Shown piece by piece: positions 15,001-26,770 of a stretch of DNA of 64,000 nucleotides. This stretch comes from Caprimulgus europaeus (lineage: Eukaryota; Chordata; Aves; Caprimulgiformes; Caprimulgidae). A program made the position numbers and the translations under genes. The stretch covers positions 1 to 64,000 of the forward strand of contig OU015535.1 of NCBI GenBank assembly GCA_907165065.1, written 5' to 3'. The stretch's first letter is position 1. Each line of letters begins with the position of its first letter. The notes below the pieces were generated by a model. It worked only from the letters and a program-made list of their open reading frames with translations. It did no database searches and was not told where the DNA came from.

Positions 15001-15480
15001 AGTCTCTAGCAGTACCCCTAGTTCCGGGGTGAAACCCTAATTCCACCCTGGAAGTCCATGAGGGCACCTCTAGTTTCTTGGGGGAACCCTAATTCTGCCC
15101 TGGAATTTCCTGGAGGTACCCCTAGCTCCAGGGCGGAACCCTAATCCCATACCTGAAGTCTCTAGGAGTACCCCTAGTTCCGGGGTGAAACCCTAATTCC
15201 ACCCTGGAAGTCCATGAGGGCACCTCTAGTTTCTTGGGGGAACCCTAATTCTGCCCTGGAATTTCCTGGAGGTACCCCTAGCTCCAGGGCGGAACCCTAA
15301 TCCCATACCTGAAGTCTCTAGGAGTACCCCTAGTTCCGGGGTGAAACCCTAATTCCACCCTGGAAGTCCATGAGGGCACCTCTAGTTTCTTTGGGGAACC
15401 CTAATTCTGCCGTGGAATTTCCTGGAGGTACCCCTAGTTCCAGGGCGGAACCCTAATACCATACCTGAAGTCTCTAGGAG

Positions 15481-16170
15481 TACCCCTAGTTCCGGGGTGA
15501 AACTCTAATTCCACCCTGGAAGTCCATGAGGGCACCTCTAGTTTCTTGGGGGAACCCTAATTCTGCCCTGGAATTTCCTGGAGGTACCCCTAGCTCCAGG
15601 GCGGAACCCTAATCCCATACCTGAAGTCTCTAGGAGTACCCCTAGTTCTGGGGTGAAACCCTAATTCCACCCTGGAAGTCCATGAGGGCACCTCTAGTTT
15701 CTTGGGGGAACCCTGATTCTGCCCTGGAATTTCCTGGAGGTACCCCTAGCTCCAGGGCGGAACCCTAATCCCATACCTGAAGTCTCTAGGAGTACCCCTA
15801 GTTCCGGGGTGAAACCCTAATTCCACCCTGGAAGTCCATGAGGGCACCTCTAGTTTCTTGGGGGAACCCTAATTCTGCCCTGGAATTTCCTGGAGGTACC
15901 CCTAGTTCCAGGGCGGAACCCTAATACCATACCTGAAGTCTCTAGGAGTACCCCTAGGTCCGGGGTGAAACCCTAATTCCACCCTGGAAGTCCATGAGGG
16001 CACCTCTAGTTTCTTGGGGGAACCCTAATTCTGCCCTGGAATTTCCTGGAGGTACCCCTAGCTCCAGGGCGGAACCCTAATCCCATACCTGAAGTCTCTA
16101 GGAGTACCCCTAGTTCCGGGGTGAAACCCTAATTCCACCCTGGAAGTCCATGAGGGCACCTCTAGTTTCT
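15481..16170. repeat. Higher-order block copied at 19,381-20,070 (25-unit offset)
   Basis: Line-by-line comparison shows about 690 bp shared with the stretch 3,900 bp downstream, with one difference seen (ccctgattct against ccctaattct). Shared private variants are aactctaatt, gttctgggg, aataccatac and taggtccgg. The match ends where this copy has ttctttggggaacc and a ctgccgtgg variant. Confidence 0.8.
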
Positions 16171-16233
16171 TTGGGGAACCCTAATTCTGCCGTGGAATTT
16201 CCTGGAGGTACCCCTAGTTCCAGGGCGGAACCG

Positions 16234-17063
16234 TAATCCCATACCTGAAGTCTCTAGGAGTACCCCTATTTCCGGGGTGAAACCCTAATTCCACCCTGGA
16301 AGTCCATGAGGGCACCTCTAGTTTCTTGGGGGAACCCTAATTCTGCCCTGGAATTTCCTGGAGGTACCCCTAGTTCCAGGGCGGAACCCTAATCCCATAC
16401 CTGAAGTCTCTAGGAGTACCCCTAGTTCCAGGGTGAAACCCTAATTCCACCCTGGAAGTCCATGAGGGCACCTCTAGTTTCTTGGGGGAACCCTAATTCT
16501 GCCCTGGAATTTCCTGGAGGTACCCCTAGTTCCAGGGCGGAACCCTAATCCCATACCTGAAGTCTCTAGGAGTACCCCTAGTTCCGGGGTGAAACCCTAA
16601 TTCCACCCTGGAAGTCTATGAGGGCACCTCTAGTTTCTTGGGGGAACCCTAATTCTGCCCTGGAATTTCCTGGAGGTACCCCTAGCTCCAGGGCGGAACC
16701 CTAATCCCATACATGAAGTCTCTAGGAGTACCCCTAGGTCCGGGGTGAAACCCTAATTCCACCCTGGAAGTCCATGAGGGCACCTCTAGTTTCTTGGGGG
16801 AACCCTAATTCTGCCCTGGAATTTCCTGGAGGTACCCCTAGCTCCAGGGCGGAACCCTAATCCCATACCTGAAGTCTCTAGGAGTACCCCTAGTTCCGGG
16901 GTGAAACCCTAATTCCACCCTGGAAGTCCATGAGGGCACCTCTAGTTTCTTGGGGGAACCCTAATTCTGCCCTGGAATTTCCTGGAGGTACCCCTAGCTC
17001 CAGGGCGGAACCCTAATCCCATACCTGAAGTCTCTAGGAGTACCCCTAGTTCCGGGGTGAAAC
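16234..17063. repeat. Higher-order block, copy 1 (partner 18574-19403)
   Basis: About 830 bp matches the stretch 2,340 bp (exactly 15 units) downstream without a difference that I found. The match includes private variants: tatttccgg, ttccagggtgaa, gaagtctatgag, acatgaagtc and taggtccgg, in the same order and spacing. The upstream match stops at an accgtaat variant and the downstream match stops at an aactctaat variant. This is second-level order inside the satellite. Confidence 0.85.
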
Positions 17064-18573
17064 CCTAATTCCACCCTGGAAGTCCATGAGGGCACCTCTA
17101 GTTTCTTTGGGGAACCCTAATTCTGCCGTGGAATTTCCTGGAGGTACCCCTAGTTCCAGGGCGGAACCCTAATACCATACCTGAAGTCTCTAGGAGTACC
17201 CCTAGTTCCGGGGTGAAACCCTAAATCCACCCTGGAAGTCCATGAGGGCACCTCTAGTTTCTTGGGGGAACCCTAATTCTGCCCTGGAATTTCCTGGAGG
17301 TACCCCTAGCTCCAGGGCGGAACCCTAATCCCATACCTGAAGTCTCTAGGAGTACCCCTAGTTCTGGGGTGAAACCCTAATTCCACCCTGGAAGTCCATG
17401 AGGGCACCTCTAGTTTCTTGGGGGAACCCTGATTCTGCCCTGGAATTTCCTGGAGGTACCCCTAGCTCCAGGGCGGAACCCTAATCCCATACCTGAAGTC
17501 TCTAGGAGTACCCCTAGTTCCGGGGTGAAACCCTAATTCCACCCTGGAAGTCCATGAGGGCACCTCTAGTTTCTTGGGGGAACCCTGATTCTGCCCTGGA
17601 ATTTCCTGGAGGTACCCCTAGCTCCAGGGCGGAACCCTAATCCCATACCTGAAGTCTCTAGGAGTACCCCTAGGTCCGGGGTGAAACCCTAATTCCACCC
17701 TGGAAGTCCATGAGGGCACCTCTAGTTTCTTGGGGGAACCCTAATTCTGCCCTGGAATTTCCTGGAGGTACCCCTAGCTCCAGGGCGGAACCCTAATCCC
17801 ATACCTGAAGTCTCTAGCAGTACCCCTAGTTCCGGGGTGAAACCCTAATTCCACCCTGGAAGTCCATGAGGGCACCTCTAGTTTCTTGGGGGAACCCTAA
17901 TTCTGCCCTGGAATTTCCTGGAGGTACCCCTAGCTCCAGGGCGGAACCGTAATCCCATACCTGAAGTCTCTAGGAGTACCCCTAGTTCCGGGGTGAAACC
18001 CTAATTCCACCCTGGAAGTCCATGAGGGCACCTCTAGTTTCTTGGGGGAACCCTAATTCTGCCCTGGAATTTCCTGGAGGTACCCCTAGTTCCAGGGCGG
18101 AACCCTAATCCCATACCTGAAGTCTCTAGGAGTACCCCTAGTTCCGGGGTGAAACCCTAATTCCACCCTGGAAGTCCATCAGGGCACCTCTAGTTTCTTG
18201 GGAGAACCCTAATTCTGCCCTGGAATTTCCTGGAGGTACCCCTAGTTCCAGGGCGGAACCCTAATCCCATACCTGAAGTCTCTAGGAGTACCCCTAGTTC
18301 CGGGGTGAAACCCTAATTCCACCCTGGAAGTCTATGAGGGCACCTCTAGTTTCTTGGGGGAACCCTAATTCTGCCCTGGAATTTCCTGGAGGTACCCCTA
18401 GTTCCAGGGCGGAACCCTAATCCCATACATGAAGTCTCTAGGAGTACCCCTAGGTCCGGGGTGAAACCCTAATTCCACCCTGGAAGTCCATGAGGGCACC
18501 TCTAGTTTCTTGGGGGAACCCTAATTCTGCCCTGGAATTTCCTGGAGGTACCCCTAGCTCCAGGGCGGAACCC

Positions 18574-19403
18574 TAATCCCATACCTGAAGTCTCTAGGAG
18601 TACCCCTATTTCCGGGGTGAAACCCTAATTCCACCCTGGAAGTCCATGAGGGCACCTCTAGTTTCTTGGGGGAACCCTAATTCTGCCCTGGAATTTCCTG
18701 GAGGTACCCCTAGTTCCAGGGCGGAACCCTAATCCCATACCTGAAGTCTCTAGGAGTACCCCTAGTTCCAGGGTGAAACCCTAATTCCACCCTGGAAGTC
18801 CATGAGGGCACCTCTAGTTTCTTGGGGGAACCCTAATTCTGCCCTGGAATTTCCTGGAGGTACCCCTAGTTCCAGGGCGGAACCCTAATCCCATACCTGA
18901 AGTCTCTAGGAGTACCCCTAGTTCCGGGGTGAAACCCTAATTCCACCCTGGAAGTCTATGAGGGCACCTCTAGTTTCTTGGGGGAACCCTAATTCTGCCC
19001 TGGAATTTCCTGGAGGTACCCCTAGCTCCAGGGCGGAACCCTAATCCCATACATGAAGTCTCTAGGAGTACCCCTAGGTCCGGGGTGAAACCCTAATTCC
19101 ACCCTGGAAGTCCATGAGGGCACCTCTAGTTTCTTGGGGGAACCCTAATTCTGCCCTGGAATTTCCTGGAGGTACCCCTAGCTCCAGGGCGGAACCCTAA
19201 TCCCATACCTGAAGTCTCTAGGAGTACCCCTAGTTCCGGGGTGAAACCCTAATTCCACCCTGGAAGTCCATGAGGGCACCTCTAGTTTCTTGGGGGAACC
19301 CTAATTCTGCCCTGGAATTTCCTGGAGGTACCCCTAGCTCCAGGGCGGAACCCTAATCCCATACCTGAAGTCTCTAGGAGTACCCCTAGTTCCGGGGTGA
19401 AAC
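18574..19403. repeat. Higher-order block, copy 2
   Basis: This is the copy of the block 2,340 bp upstream. It runs directly into a second block, starting about 19,381, that copies DNA 3,900 bp upstream. The two source blocks lie in the opposite order, so the junction is a footprint of exchange between misaligned units. Confidence 0.8.
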
Positions 19404-22400
19404 TCTAATTCCACCCTGGAAGTCCATGAGGGCACCTCTAGTTTCTTGGGGGAACCCTAATTCTGCCCTGGAATTTCCTGGAGGTACCCCTAGCTCCAGG
19501 GCGGAACCCTAATCCCATACCTGAAGTCTCTAGGAGTACCCCTAGTTCTGGGGTGAAACCCTAATTCCACCCTGGAAGTCCATGAGGGCACCTCTAGTTT
19601 CTTGGGGGAACCCTAATTCTGCCCTGGAATTTCCTGGAGGTACCCCTAGCTCCAGGGCGGAACCCTAATCCCATACCTGAAGTCTCTAGGAGTACCCCTA
19701 GTTCCGGGGTGAAACCCTAATTCCACCCTGGAAGTCCATGAGGGCACCTCTAGTTTCTTGGGGGAACCCTAATTCTGCCCTGGAATTTCCTGGAGGTACC
19801 CCTAGTTCCAGGGCGGAACCCTAATACCATACCTGAAGTCTCTAGGAGTACCCCTAGGTCCGGGGTGAAACCCTAATTCCACCCTGGAAGTCCATGAGGG
19901 CACCTCTAGTTTCTTGGGGGAACCCTAATTCTGCCCTGGAATTTCCTGGAGGTACCCCTAGCTCCAGGGCGGAACCCTAATCCCATACCTGAAGTCTCTA
20001 GGAGTACCCCTAGTTCCGGGGTGAAACCCTAATTCCACCCTGGAAGTCCATGAGGGCACCTCTAGTTTCTTGGGGGAACCCTAATTCTGCCCTGGAATTT
20101 CCTGGAGGTACCCCTAGTTCCAGGGCGGAACCCTAATCCCATACCTGAAGTCTCTAGGAGCACCCCTAGTTCCGGGGTGAAACCCTAATTCCACCCTGGA
20201 AGTCCATGAGGGCACCTCTAGTTTCTTGGGGGAACCCTAATTCTGCCCTGGAATTTCCTGGAGGTACCCCTAGCTCCAGGGCGGAACCCTAATCCCATAC
20301 CTGAAGTCTCTAGCAGTACCCCTAGTTCCGGGGTGAAACCCTAATTCCACCCTGGAAGTCCATGAGGGCACCTCTAGTTTCTTGGGGGAACCCTAATTCT
20401 GCCCTGGAATTTCCTGGAGGTACCCCTAGCTCCAGGGCGGAACCCTAATCCCATACCTGAAGTCTCTAGGAGTACCCCTAGTTCCGGGGTGAAACCCTAA
20501 TTCCACCCTGGAAGTCCATGAGGGCACCTCTAGTTTCTTGGGGGAACCCTAATTCTGCCCTGGAATTTCCTGGAGCTACCCCTAGCTCCAGGGCGGAACC
20601 CTAATCCCATACCTGAAGTCTCTAGGAGTACCCCTAGTTCCGGGGTGAAACCCTAATTCCACCCTGGAAGTCCATGAGGGCACCTCTAGTTTCTTGGAGG
20701 AACCCTAATTCTGCCCTGGAATTTCCTGGAGGTACCCCTAGCTCCAGGGCGGAACCCTAATCCCATACCTGAAGTCTCTAGGAGTACCCCTAGTTCCGGG
20801 GTGAAACCCTAATTCCACCCTGGAAGTCCATGAGGGCACCTCTAGTTTCTTGGGGGAACCCTAATTCTGCCCTGGAGTTTCCTGGAGGTACCCCTAGCTC
20901 CAGGGCGGAACCCTAATCCCATACCTGAAGTCTCTAGCAGTACCCCTAGTTCCGGGGTGAAACCCTAATTCCACCCTGGAAGTCCATGAGGGCACCTCTA
21001 GTTTCTTGGGGGAACCCTAATTCTGCCCTGGAATTTCCTGGAGGTACCCCTAGCTCGAGGGCGGAACCCTAATCCCATACCTGAAGTCTCTAGGAGTACC
21101 CCTATTTCCGGGGTGAAACCCTAATTCCACCCTGGAAGTCCATGAGGGCACCTCTAGTTTCTTGGGGGAACCCTGATTCTGCCCTGGAATTTCCTGGAGG
21201 TACCCCTAGTTCCAGGGCGGAACCCTAATCCCATACCTGAAGTCTCCAGGAGTACCCCTAGTTCCGGGGTGAAACCCTAATTCCACCCTGGAAGTCCATG
21301 AGGGCACCTCTAGTTTCTTGGGGGAACCCTAATTCTGCCCTGGAATTTCCTGGAGGTACCCCTAGCTCCAGGGCGGAACCCTAATCCCATACCTGAAGTC
21401 TCTAGGAGTACCCCTAGTTCCAAGGTGAAACCCTAATTCCACCCTGGAAGTCCATGAGGGCACCTCTAGTTTCTTGGGGGAACCCTAATTCTGCCCTGGA
21501 ATTTCCTGGAGGTACCCCTAGCTCCAGGGCGGAACCCTAATCCCATACCTGAAGTCTCTAGGAGTACCCCTAGTTCCGGGGTGAAACCCTAATTCCACCC
21601 TGGAAGTCCATGAGGGCACCTCTAGTTTCTTGGGGGAACCCTAATTCTGCCCTGGAATTTCCTGGAGGTACCCCTAGCTCCAGGGCGGAACCCTAATCCC
21701 ATACCTGAAGTCTCTAGGAGTACCCCTAGTTCCGGGGTGAAACCCTAATTCCACCCTGGAAGTCCATGAGGGCACCTCTAGTTTCTTGGGGGAACCCTAA
21801 TTCTGCCCTGGAATTTCCTGGAGGTACCCCTAGCTCCAGGGCGGAACCCTAATCCCATACCTGAAGTCTCTAGCAGTACCCCTAGTTCCGGGGTGAAACC
21901 CTAATTCCACCCTGGAAGTCCATGAGGGCACCTCTAGTTTCTTGGGGGAACCCTAATTCTGCCCTGGAATTTCCTGGAGGTACCCCTAGCTCCAGGGCGG
22001 AACCCTAATCCCATACCTGAAGTCTCTAGGAGTACCCCTAGTTCTGGGGTGAAACCCTAATTCCACCCTGGAAGTCCATGAGGGCACCTCTAGTTTCTTG
22101 GGGGAACCCTGATTCTGCCCTGGAATTTCCTGGAGGTACCCCTAGCTCCAGGGCGGAACCCTAATCCCATACCTGAAGTCTCTAGGAGTACCCCTAGTTC
22201 CGGGGTGAAACCCTAATTCCACCCTGGAAGTCCATGAGGGCACCTCTAGTTTCTTGGGGGAACCCTAATTCTGCCCTGGAATTTCCTGGAGGTACCCCTA
22301 GTTCCAGGGCGGAACCCTAATCCCATACCTGAAGTCTCTAGGAGTACCCCTAGTTCCGGGGTGAAACCCTAATTCCACCCTGGAAGTCCATGAGGGCACC

Positions 22401-24190
22401 TCTAGTTTCTTGGGGGAACCCTAATTCTGCCCTGGAATTTCCTGGAGGTACCCCTAGCTCCAGGGCGGAACCCTAATCCCATACCTGAAGTCTCTAGGAG
22501 TACCCCTAGTTCCGGGGTGAAACCCTAATTCCACCCTGGAAGTCCATGAGGGCACCTCTAGTTTCTTGGGGGAACCCTAATTCTGCCCTGGAATTTCCTG
22601 GAGGTACCCCTAGCTCCAGGGCGGAACCCTAATCCCATACCTGAAGTCTCTAGGAGTACCCCTAGTTCCGGGGTGAAACCCTAATTCCATCCTGGAAGTC
22701 CATGAGGGCACCTCTAGTTTCTTGGGGGAACCCTAATTCTGCCCTGGAATTTCCTGGAGGTACCCCTAGCCCCAGGGCGGAACCCTAATCCCATACCTGA
22801 AGTCTCTAGGAGTACCCCTAGTTCCGGGGTGAAACCCTAATTCCACCCTGGAAGTCCATGAGGGCACCTCTAGTTTCTTGGGGGAACCCTAATTCTGCCC
22901 TGGAATTTCCTGGAGGTACCCCTAGTTCCAGGGCGGAACCCTAATCCCATACCTGAAGTCTCTAGGAGTACCCCTAGTTCCGGGGTGAAACCCTAATTCC
23001 ACCCTGGAAGTCCATGAGGGCACCTCTAGTTTCTTGGGGGAACCCTGATTCTGCCCTGGAATTTCCTGGAGGTACCCCTAGCTCCAGGTCGGAACCCTAA
23101 TCCCATACCTGAAGTCTCTAGGAGTACCCCTAGTTCCGGGGTGAAACCCTAATTCCACCCTGGAAGTCCATGAGGGCACCTCTAGTTTCTTGGGGGAACC
23201 CTAATTCTGCCCTGGAATTTCCTGGAGGTACCCCTAGTTCCAGGGCGGAACCCTAATCCCATACCTGAAGTCTCTAGGAGTACCCCTAGTTCCGGGGTGA
23301 AACCCTAATTCCACCCTGGAAGTCCATGAGGGCACCTCTAGTTTCTTGGGGGAACCCTAATTCTGCCCTGGAATTTCCTGGAGGTACCTCTAGTTCCAGG
23401 GCGGAACCCTAATCCCATACCTGAAGTCTCTAGGAGTACCCCTAGTTCCGGGGTGAAACCCTAATTCCACCCTGGAAGTCTATGAGGGCACCTCTAGTTT
23501 CTTGGGGGAACCCTGATTCTGCCCTGGAATTTCCTGGAGGTACCCCTAGTTCCAGGGTGGAACCCTAATCCCATACCTGAAGTCTCTAGGAGTACCCCTA
23601 GTTCCGGGGTGAAACCCTAATTCCACCCTGGAAGTCCATGAGGGCACCTCTAGTTTCTTGGGGAAACCCTAATTCTGCCCTGGAATTTCCTGGAGGTACC
23701 TCTAGCTCCAGGGCGGAACCCTAATCCCATACCTGAAGTCTCTAGGAGTACCCCTAGTTCCGGGGTGAAACCCTAATTCCACCCTGGAAGTCTATGAGGG
23801 CACCTCTAGTTTCTTGGGGGAACCCTAATTCTGCCCTGGAATTTCCTGGAGGTACCCCTAGCTCCAGGGCGGAACCCTAATCCCATACCTGAAGTCTCTA
23901 GGAGTACCCCTAGTTCCGGGGTGAAACCCTAATTCCACCCTGGAAGTCCATGAGGGCACCTCTAGTTTCTTGGGGGAACCCTAATTCTGCCCTGGAATTT
24001 CCTGGAGGTACCCCTAGCTCCAGGGCGGAACCCTAATCCCATACCTGAAGTCTCTAGCAGTACCCCTAGTTCCGGGGTGAAACCCTAATTCCACCCTGGA
24101 AGTCCATGAGGGCACCTCTAGTTTCTTGGGGGAACCCTAATTCTGCCCTGGAATTTCCTGGAGGTACCCCTAGTTCCAGGGCGGAACCCT

Positions 24191-24397
24191 CATCCCATAC
24201 CTCAAGTCTCTAGGAGTACCCCTCGTTGCAAGGAGGAATCCTAATTCCACACCAAACGTCCTTGGGGGTACCCTTGGTTTCGGAGAGAAACCCTAATTGT
24301 ACCCTGGAAGTCCCTGGGGGTACCCCTGGTTGCAGGGCGGAACCTGAATTCCACATGGGAAGTCCCTTTGGGTACTCCTAGTTTCAAGGTGGAACCC
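24191..24397. repeat. Degenerate right edge of the satellite array
   Basis: The 52-bp rhythm continues, but the subunits diverge quickly, with variants such as ccctcgttgcaaggagg and tacccttggtttcggag that are absent from the array core. It ends abruptly at non-satellite sequence. A close relative of this edge recurs at about 26,075-26,285. Diverged edges are expected where unequal exchange no longer homogenises units. Confidence 0.85.
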
Positions 24398-25265
24398 GAA
24401 GCACCTGACATTGTGCCATACAAAGTTCCTTGGACTCTGACAACACCCCAGAGCATCTGGCAACAACCCTCCACAGCTTTGCGCAACATGCTATGGCTTC
24501 GGACAAGGTCCCAATAACTTTGTGTAACCTTCCACAGCATCTGGCGGCACCACAACCCATCTGGACAAGGTTGAAAGGCAGAAAGTGGCTCTGGGACACT
24601 GTGAAACTCAAGAAGATGTCCCAGCAATGTACAAGTGTCCTCAGGGCACCAAATAGAGGCATCTGACATGGCAGAGGGGAAGGGCAGAGAGCTCTGGGGC
24701 ACAGAGAAAGCCTGAGGAAGGAATTGTCTGTGAAGAAGAAAGAGAGAAATCCAAGTGGCCAAGGACTAAAGGACTCACCACAGCTCCTGAAGCCAGCAGA
24801 AGACCTGTGCTGCTCCAAAGCTTCTCTCTCTGCCTCTTCCTCCTGGCATCATGTGCTGGTGGTGGGCTCTTTCAGGGATGGATCCTTCCTCACTGCTGAG
24901 ACCGGCTGTTTCTGGCTGGAGACAGCTGCCTGTGGAAGCCCCTTCCTTCCCCTGCTCAGCAGGGAAAGACCTGTTCAGGCAGCCCCAGCCTCACAAGTCC
25001 CACCTGGGGCTGCTCCAGCCCATCCCCACTCCAGCCTTTCTCAACTCTTGGCTCAGCCCCATCATCAGCTCACGAGTCCCACCTGGGCCTGCCCCAAGCC
25101 ACTGCTGGAGCCAGTCAGGATTGGGGAACCATCATCCCAGCCTCACAGCAACCCAAAGGCAGCAGGACCAAAGGAAAAAGAGAGAAGAGGAAAGCAGGAG
25201 GAAAGACAGAGGGACAAAGAGAAGAAATGTGGGACAAGGAGACAAAAAATGAGATGTTGCAAACG
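24398..25265. other. Unrecognised insert inside the satellite
   Basis: About 870 bp with no satellite rhythm interrupts the array. The first part contains two loosely similar stretches with ccacagc and atctgg(c/a). The last part (about 25,150-25,260) is purine-rich, with many gga and aaag steps. Small frames on both strands overlap and none shows a domain. No clear target-site duplication was found. It may be a mobile-element remnant or older flanking DNA captured by the array. Confidence 0.5.
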
Positions 25266-26460
25266 AGAGATGGTTGCAAACAGAGACCCTGGTTCCACAC
25301 CAAAAGTCCTTGGGAGTACCCCTGGTTTCGGTGTGGAACCCTAATTGTAGCCTGGAAGTCCCTGCGAGTACCCCTAGTTCAAGGAAAAATAAACCCCCTA
25401 ATTCCAGAGCAAACATCCCTCGGGGTACTCTTAGTTCTAAGGTGGAACCCTAATTCCACGCCAGAAGTCCCTAGGGGAACCCTTTGTGGCAGAACTGAAC
25501 CCTAATTCCATACCAAGATTCACTGGGGGCACCCGAAGTTGCAGGGTGGAACTCTAATTCCATACCGAAAGTCCCTAGGGGTACCCCTGGTTTCAGTGTG
25601 GAACCCTAATTGTACCCTGGAGATCCCTGGGGGTACCCCTGGTTCGAGGGATGAACCCTAATTCCACCCTGGAAGTCCATGACGGCACCTCTAGTTTCTT
25701 GGGAGAACCCTAGTTCTGCCCAGGAATTTCCTGGAGGTACCCCTAGTTCCAGGGCGGAATCTAATCCCATACCTGAAGGCCTCTAGGAGTACCCCTAGTT
25801 CCGGGGTGAAACCCTAATTCCACCCTGGAAGTCCATGAGGGCACCTCTAGTTTCTTGGGGGAACCCTAATTCTGCCCTGGAATTTCCTGGAGGTACCCCT
25901 AGCTCCAGGGCGGAACCCTAATCCCATACCTGAAGTCTCTAGGAGTACCCCTAGTTCCGGGGTGAAACCCTAATTCCACCCTGGAAGTCCATGAGGGCAC
26001 CTCTAGTTTCTTGGGGGAACCCTAATTCTGCCCTGGAATTTCCTGGAGGTACCCCTAGTTCCAGGGCGGAACCCTCATCCCATACCTCAAGTCTCTAGGA
26101 GTACCCCTCGTTGCAAGGAGGAATCCTAATTCCACACCAAATGTCCCTGGGGGTACCCCTGGTTTCGAAGAGAAACCCTAATTGTACCCTGGAAGTCCCT
26201 GGGGGTACCCCTGGTTGCAGGGCGGAACCTGAATTCCACATGGGAAGTCCCTTTGGGTACTCCTAGTTTCAAGGTGGAACCCCAATTCTACCCTGTAAGT
26301 TCTTGAGGGTACCCCTAATTCCAGGGCAGAATCATAATTCCACACTGAAAGTCCCATGGGGAACTCCCTGTTCCATCATGGAATTCCCTAGGGGTACCCC
26401 AAGTTCCAGGGCAGAACCCTAATTCCACACCGGAAGTCCCCTATGGGAACCCTTGTTCTG
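25266..26460. repeat. Satellite island: degenerate, then core-like, then degenerate
   Basis: Satellite-type subunits resume with strong divergence to about 25,670. Roughly 420 bp of core-like 156-bp units follows (about 25,670-26,090), and divergence sets in again to 26,460. The last section includes extra subunits with aaccctaattgtaccctgg and aagtccctgggggtacccc, which look like a sister or ancestral subunit type missing from the main array. Confidence 0.85.
26015..26290. repeat. Second copy of the satellite edge
   Basis: This stretch follows 24,121-24,397 almost base for base, including the unusual run ccctcatcccatacctcaag, ccctcgttgcaaggagg and gggcggaacctgaattcc, and ends at tcctagtttcaaggtgg. 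A few substitutions separate the copies (for example accaaacgt against accaaatgt). Beyond it the island continues with satellite, whereas the first copy is cut by the insert, so one edge arose by duplication of the other. Confidence 0.8.
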
Positions 26461-26474
26461 GGGGGGATCTAAAG

Positions 26475-26770
26475 TGCAGCCCCGGAACTAAAGTTCCGGC
26501 TCTCCAGTTCCAATCGGACCCTTTTCCATAACGGCCCCGGAACCAAATTTACCCGGAACTATATTCAGGGTCACTGTTTCCAGCCAAACGCTTTTCGGAG
26601 ACTGACCCGGAACCAAAGTTTCCCGGTTTTAACTTTCGCGGTCACTGTTTCCGGTCAGTTTCTTTTCGGTGACGGTTCCGGAACCAAAGTTACCCGGAAC
26701 TAAAGTTCACGGTCCCTATTTCCGGTCAGATGCTTTTCAATACCGGAATATTTTCGGTCAGATAATTTTA
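26475..26770. repeat. CpG-rich tandem repeat, period about 70 bp
   Basis: Four related units begin with ccggaac(c/t) at 26,482, 26,537, 26,607 and 26,678. Spacing is 55, 70 and 71 bp, so the first unit has lost bases. Each full unit carries a cggaaccaaa start, an acccggaact-like inner copy, a ggtcactgtttcc-like stretch and a cttttcgg tail. Sequence and CpG content differ from the adjacent satellite. I do not recognise the family. Confidence 0.7.

Larger units (their letters stand above)
1..24190. repeat. Satellite array: 156-bp unit of three 52-bp subunits
   Basis: The whole stretch is one tandem array, about 155 units of 156 bp, continuing past the left edge. Each unit holds three related 52-bp subunits in fixed order: one beginning agtctctaggagtacccc, one beginning agtccatgagggcacctc, one beginning atttcctggaggtacccc. 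All three share a gaaccctaa or aaaccctaa core near base 32-40 and mostly end in ctgga or cctga. Spacing was checked at many points (for example 1241 to 1397) and is 156 bp apart from single-base indels. Units differ at only a few scattered bases. No gene is present: the short antisense frames are repeat translations. Such arrays are usually constitutive heterochromatin; centromeric or pericentromeric placement is inference. Confidence 0.97.

Noticed and set aside
1-24190. CRISPR-like regular repeat spacing
   Set aside because: There are no unique spacers: the whole 156-bp unit repeats, which is a satellite, and the context is a vertebrate genome.
24241-25505. Several overlapping frames of 78-206 codons around the satellite insert
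   Set aside because: They cross satellite and insert sequence in competing frames, are compositionally biased and show no domain.
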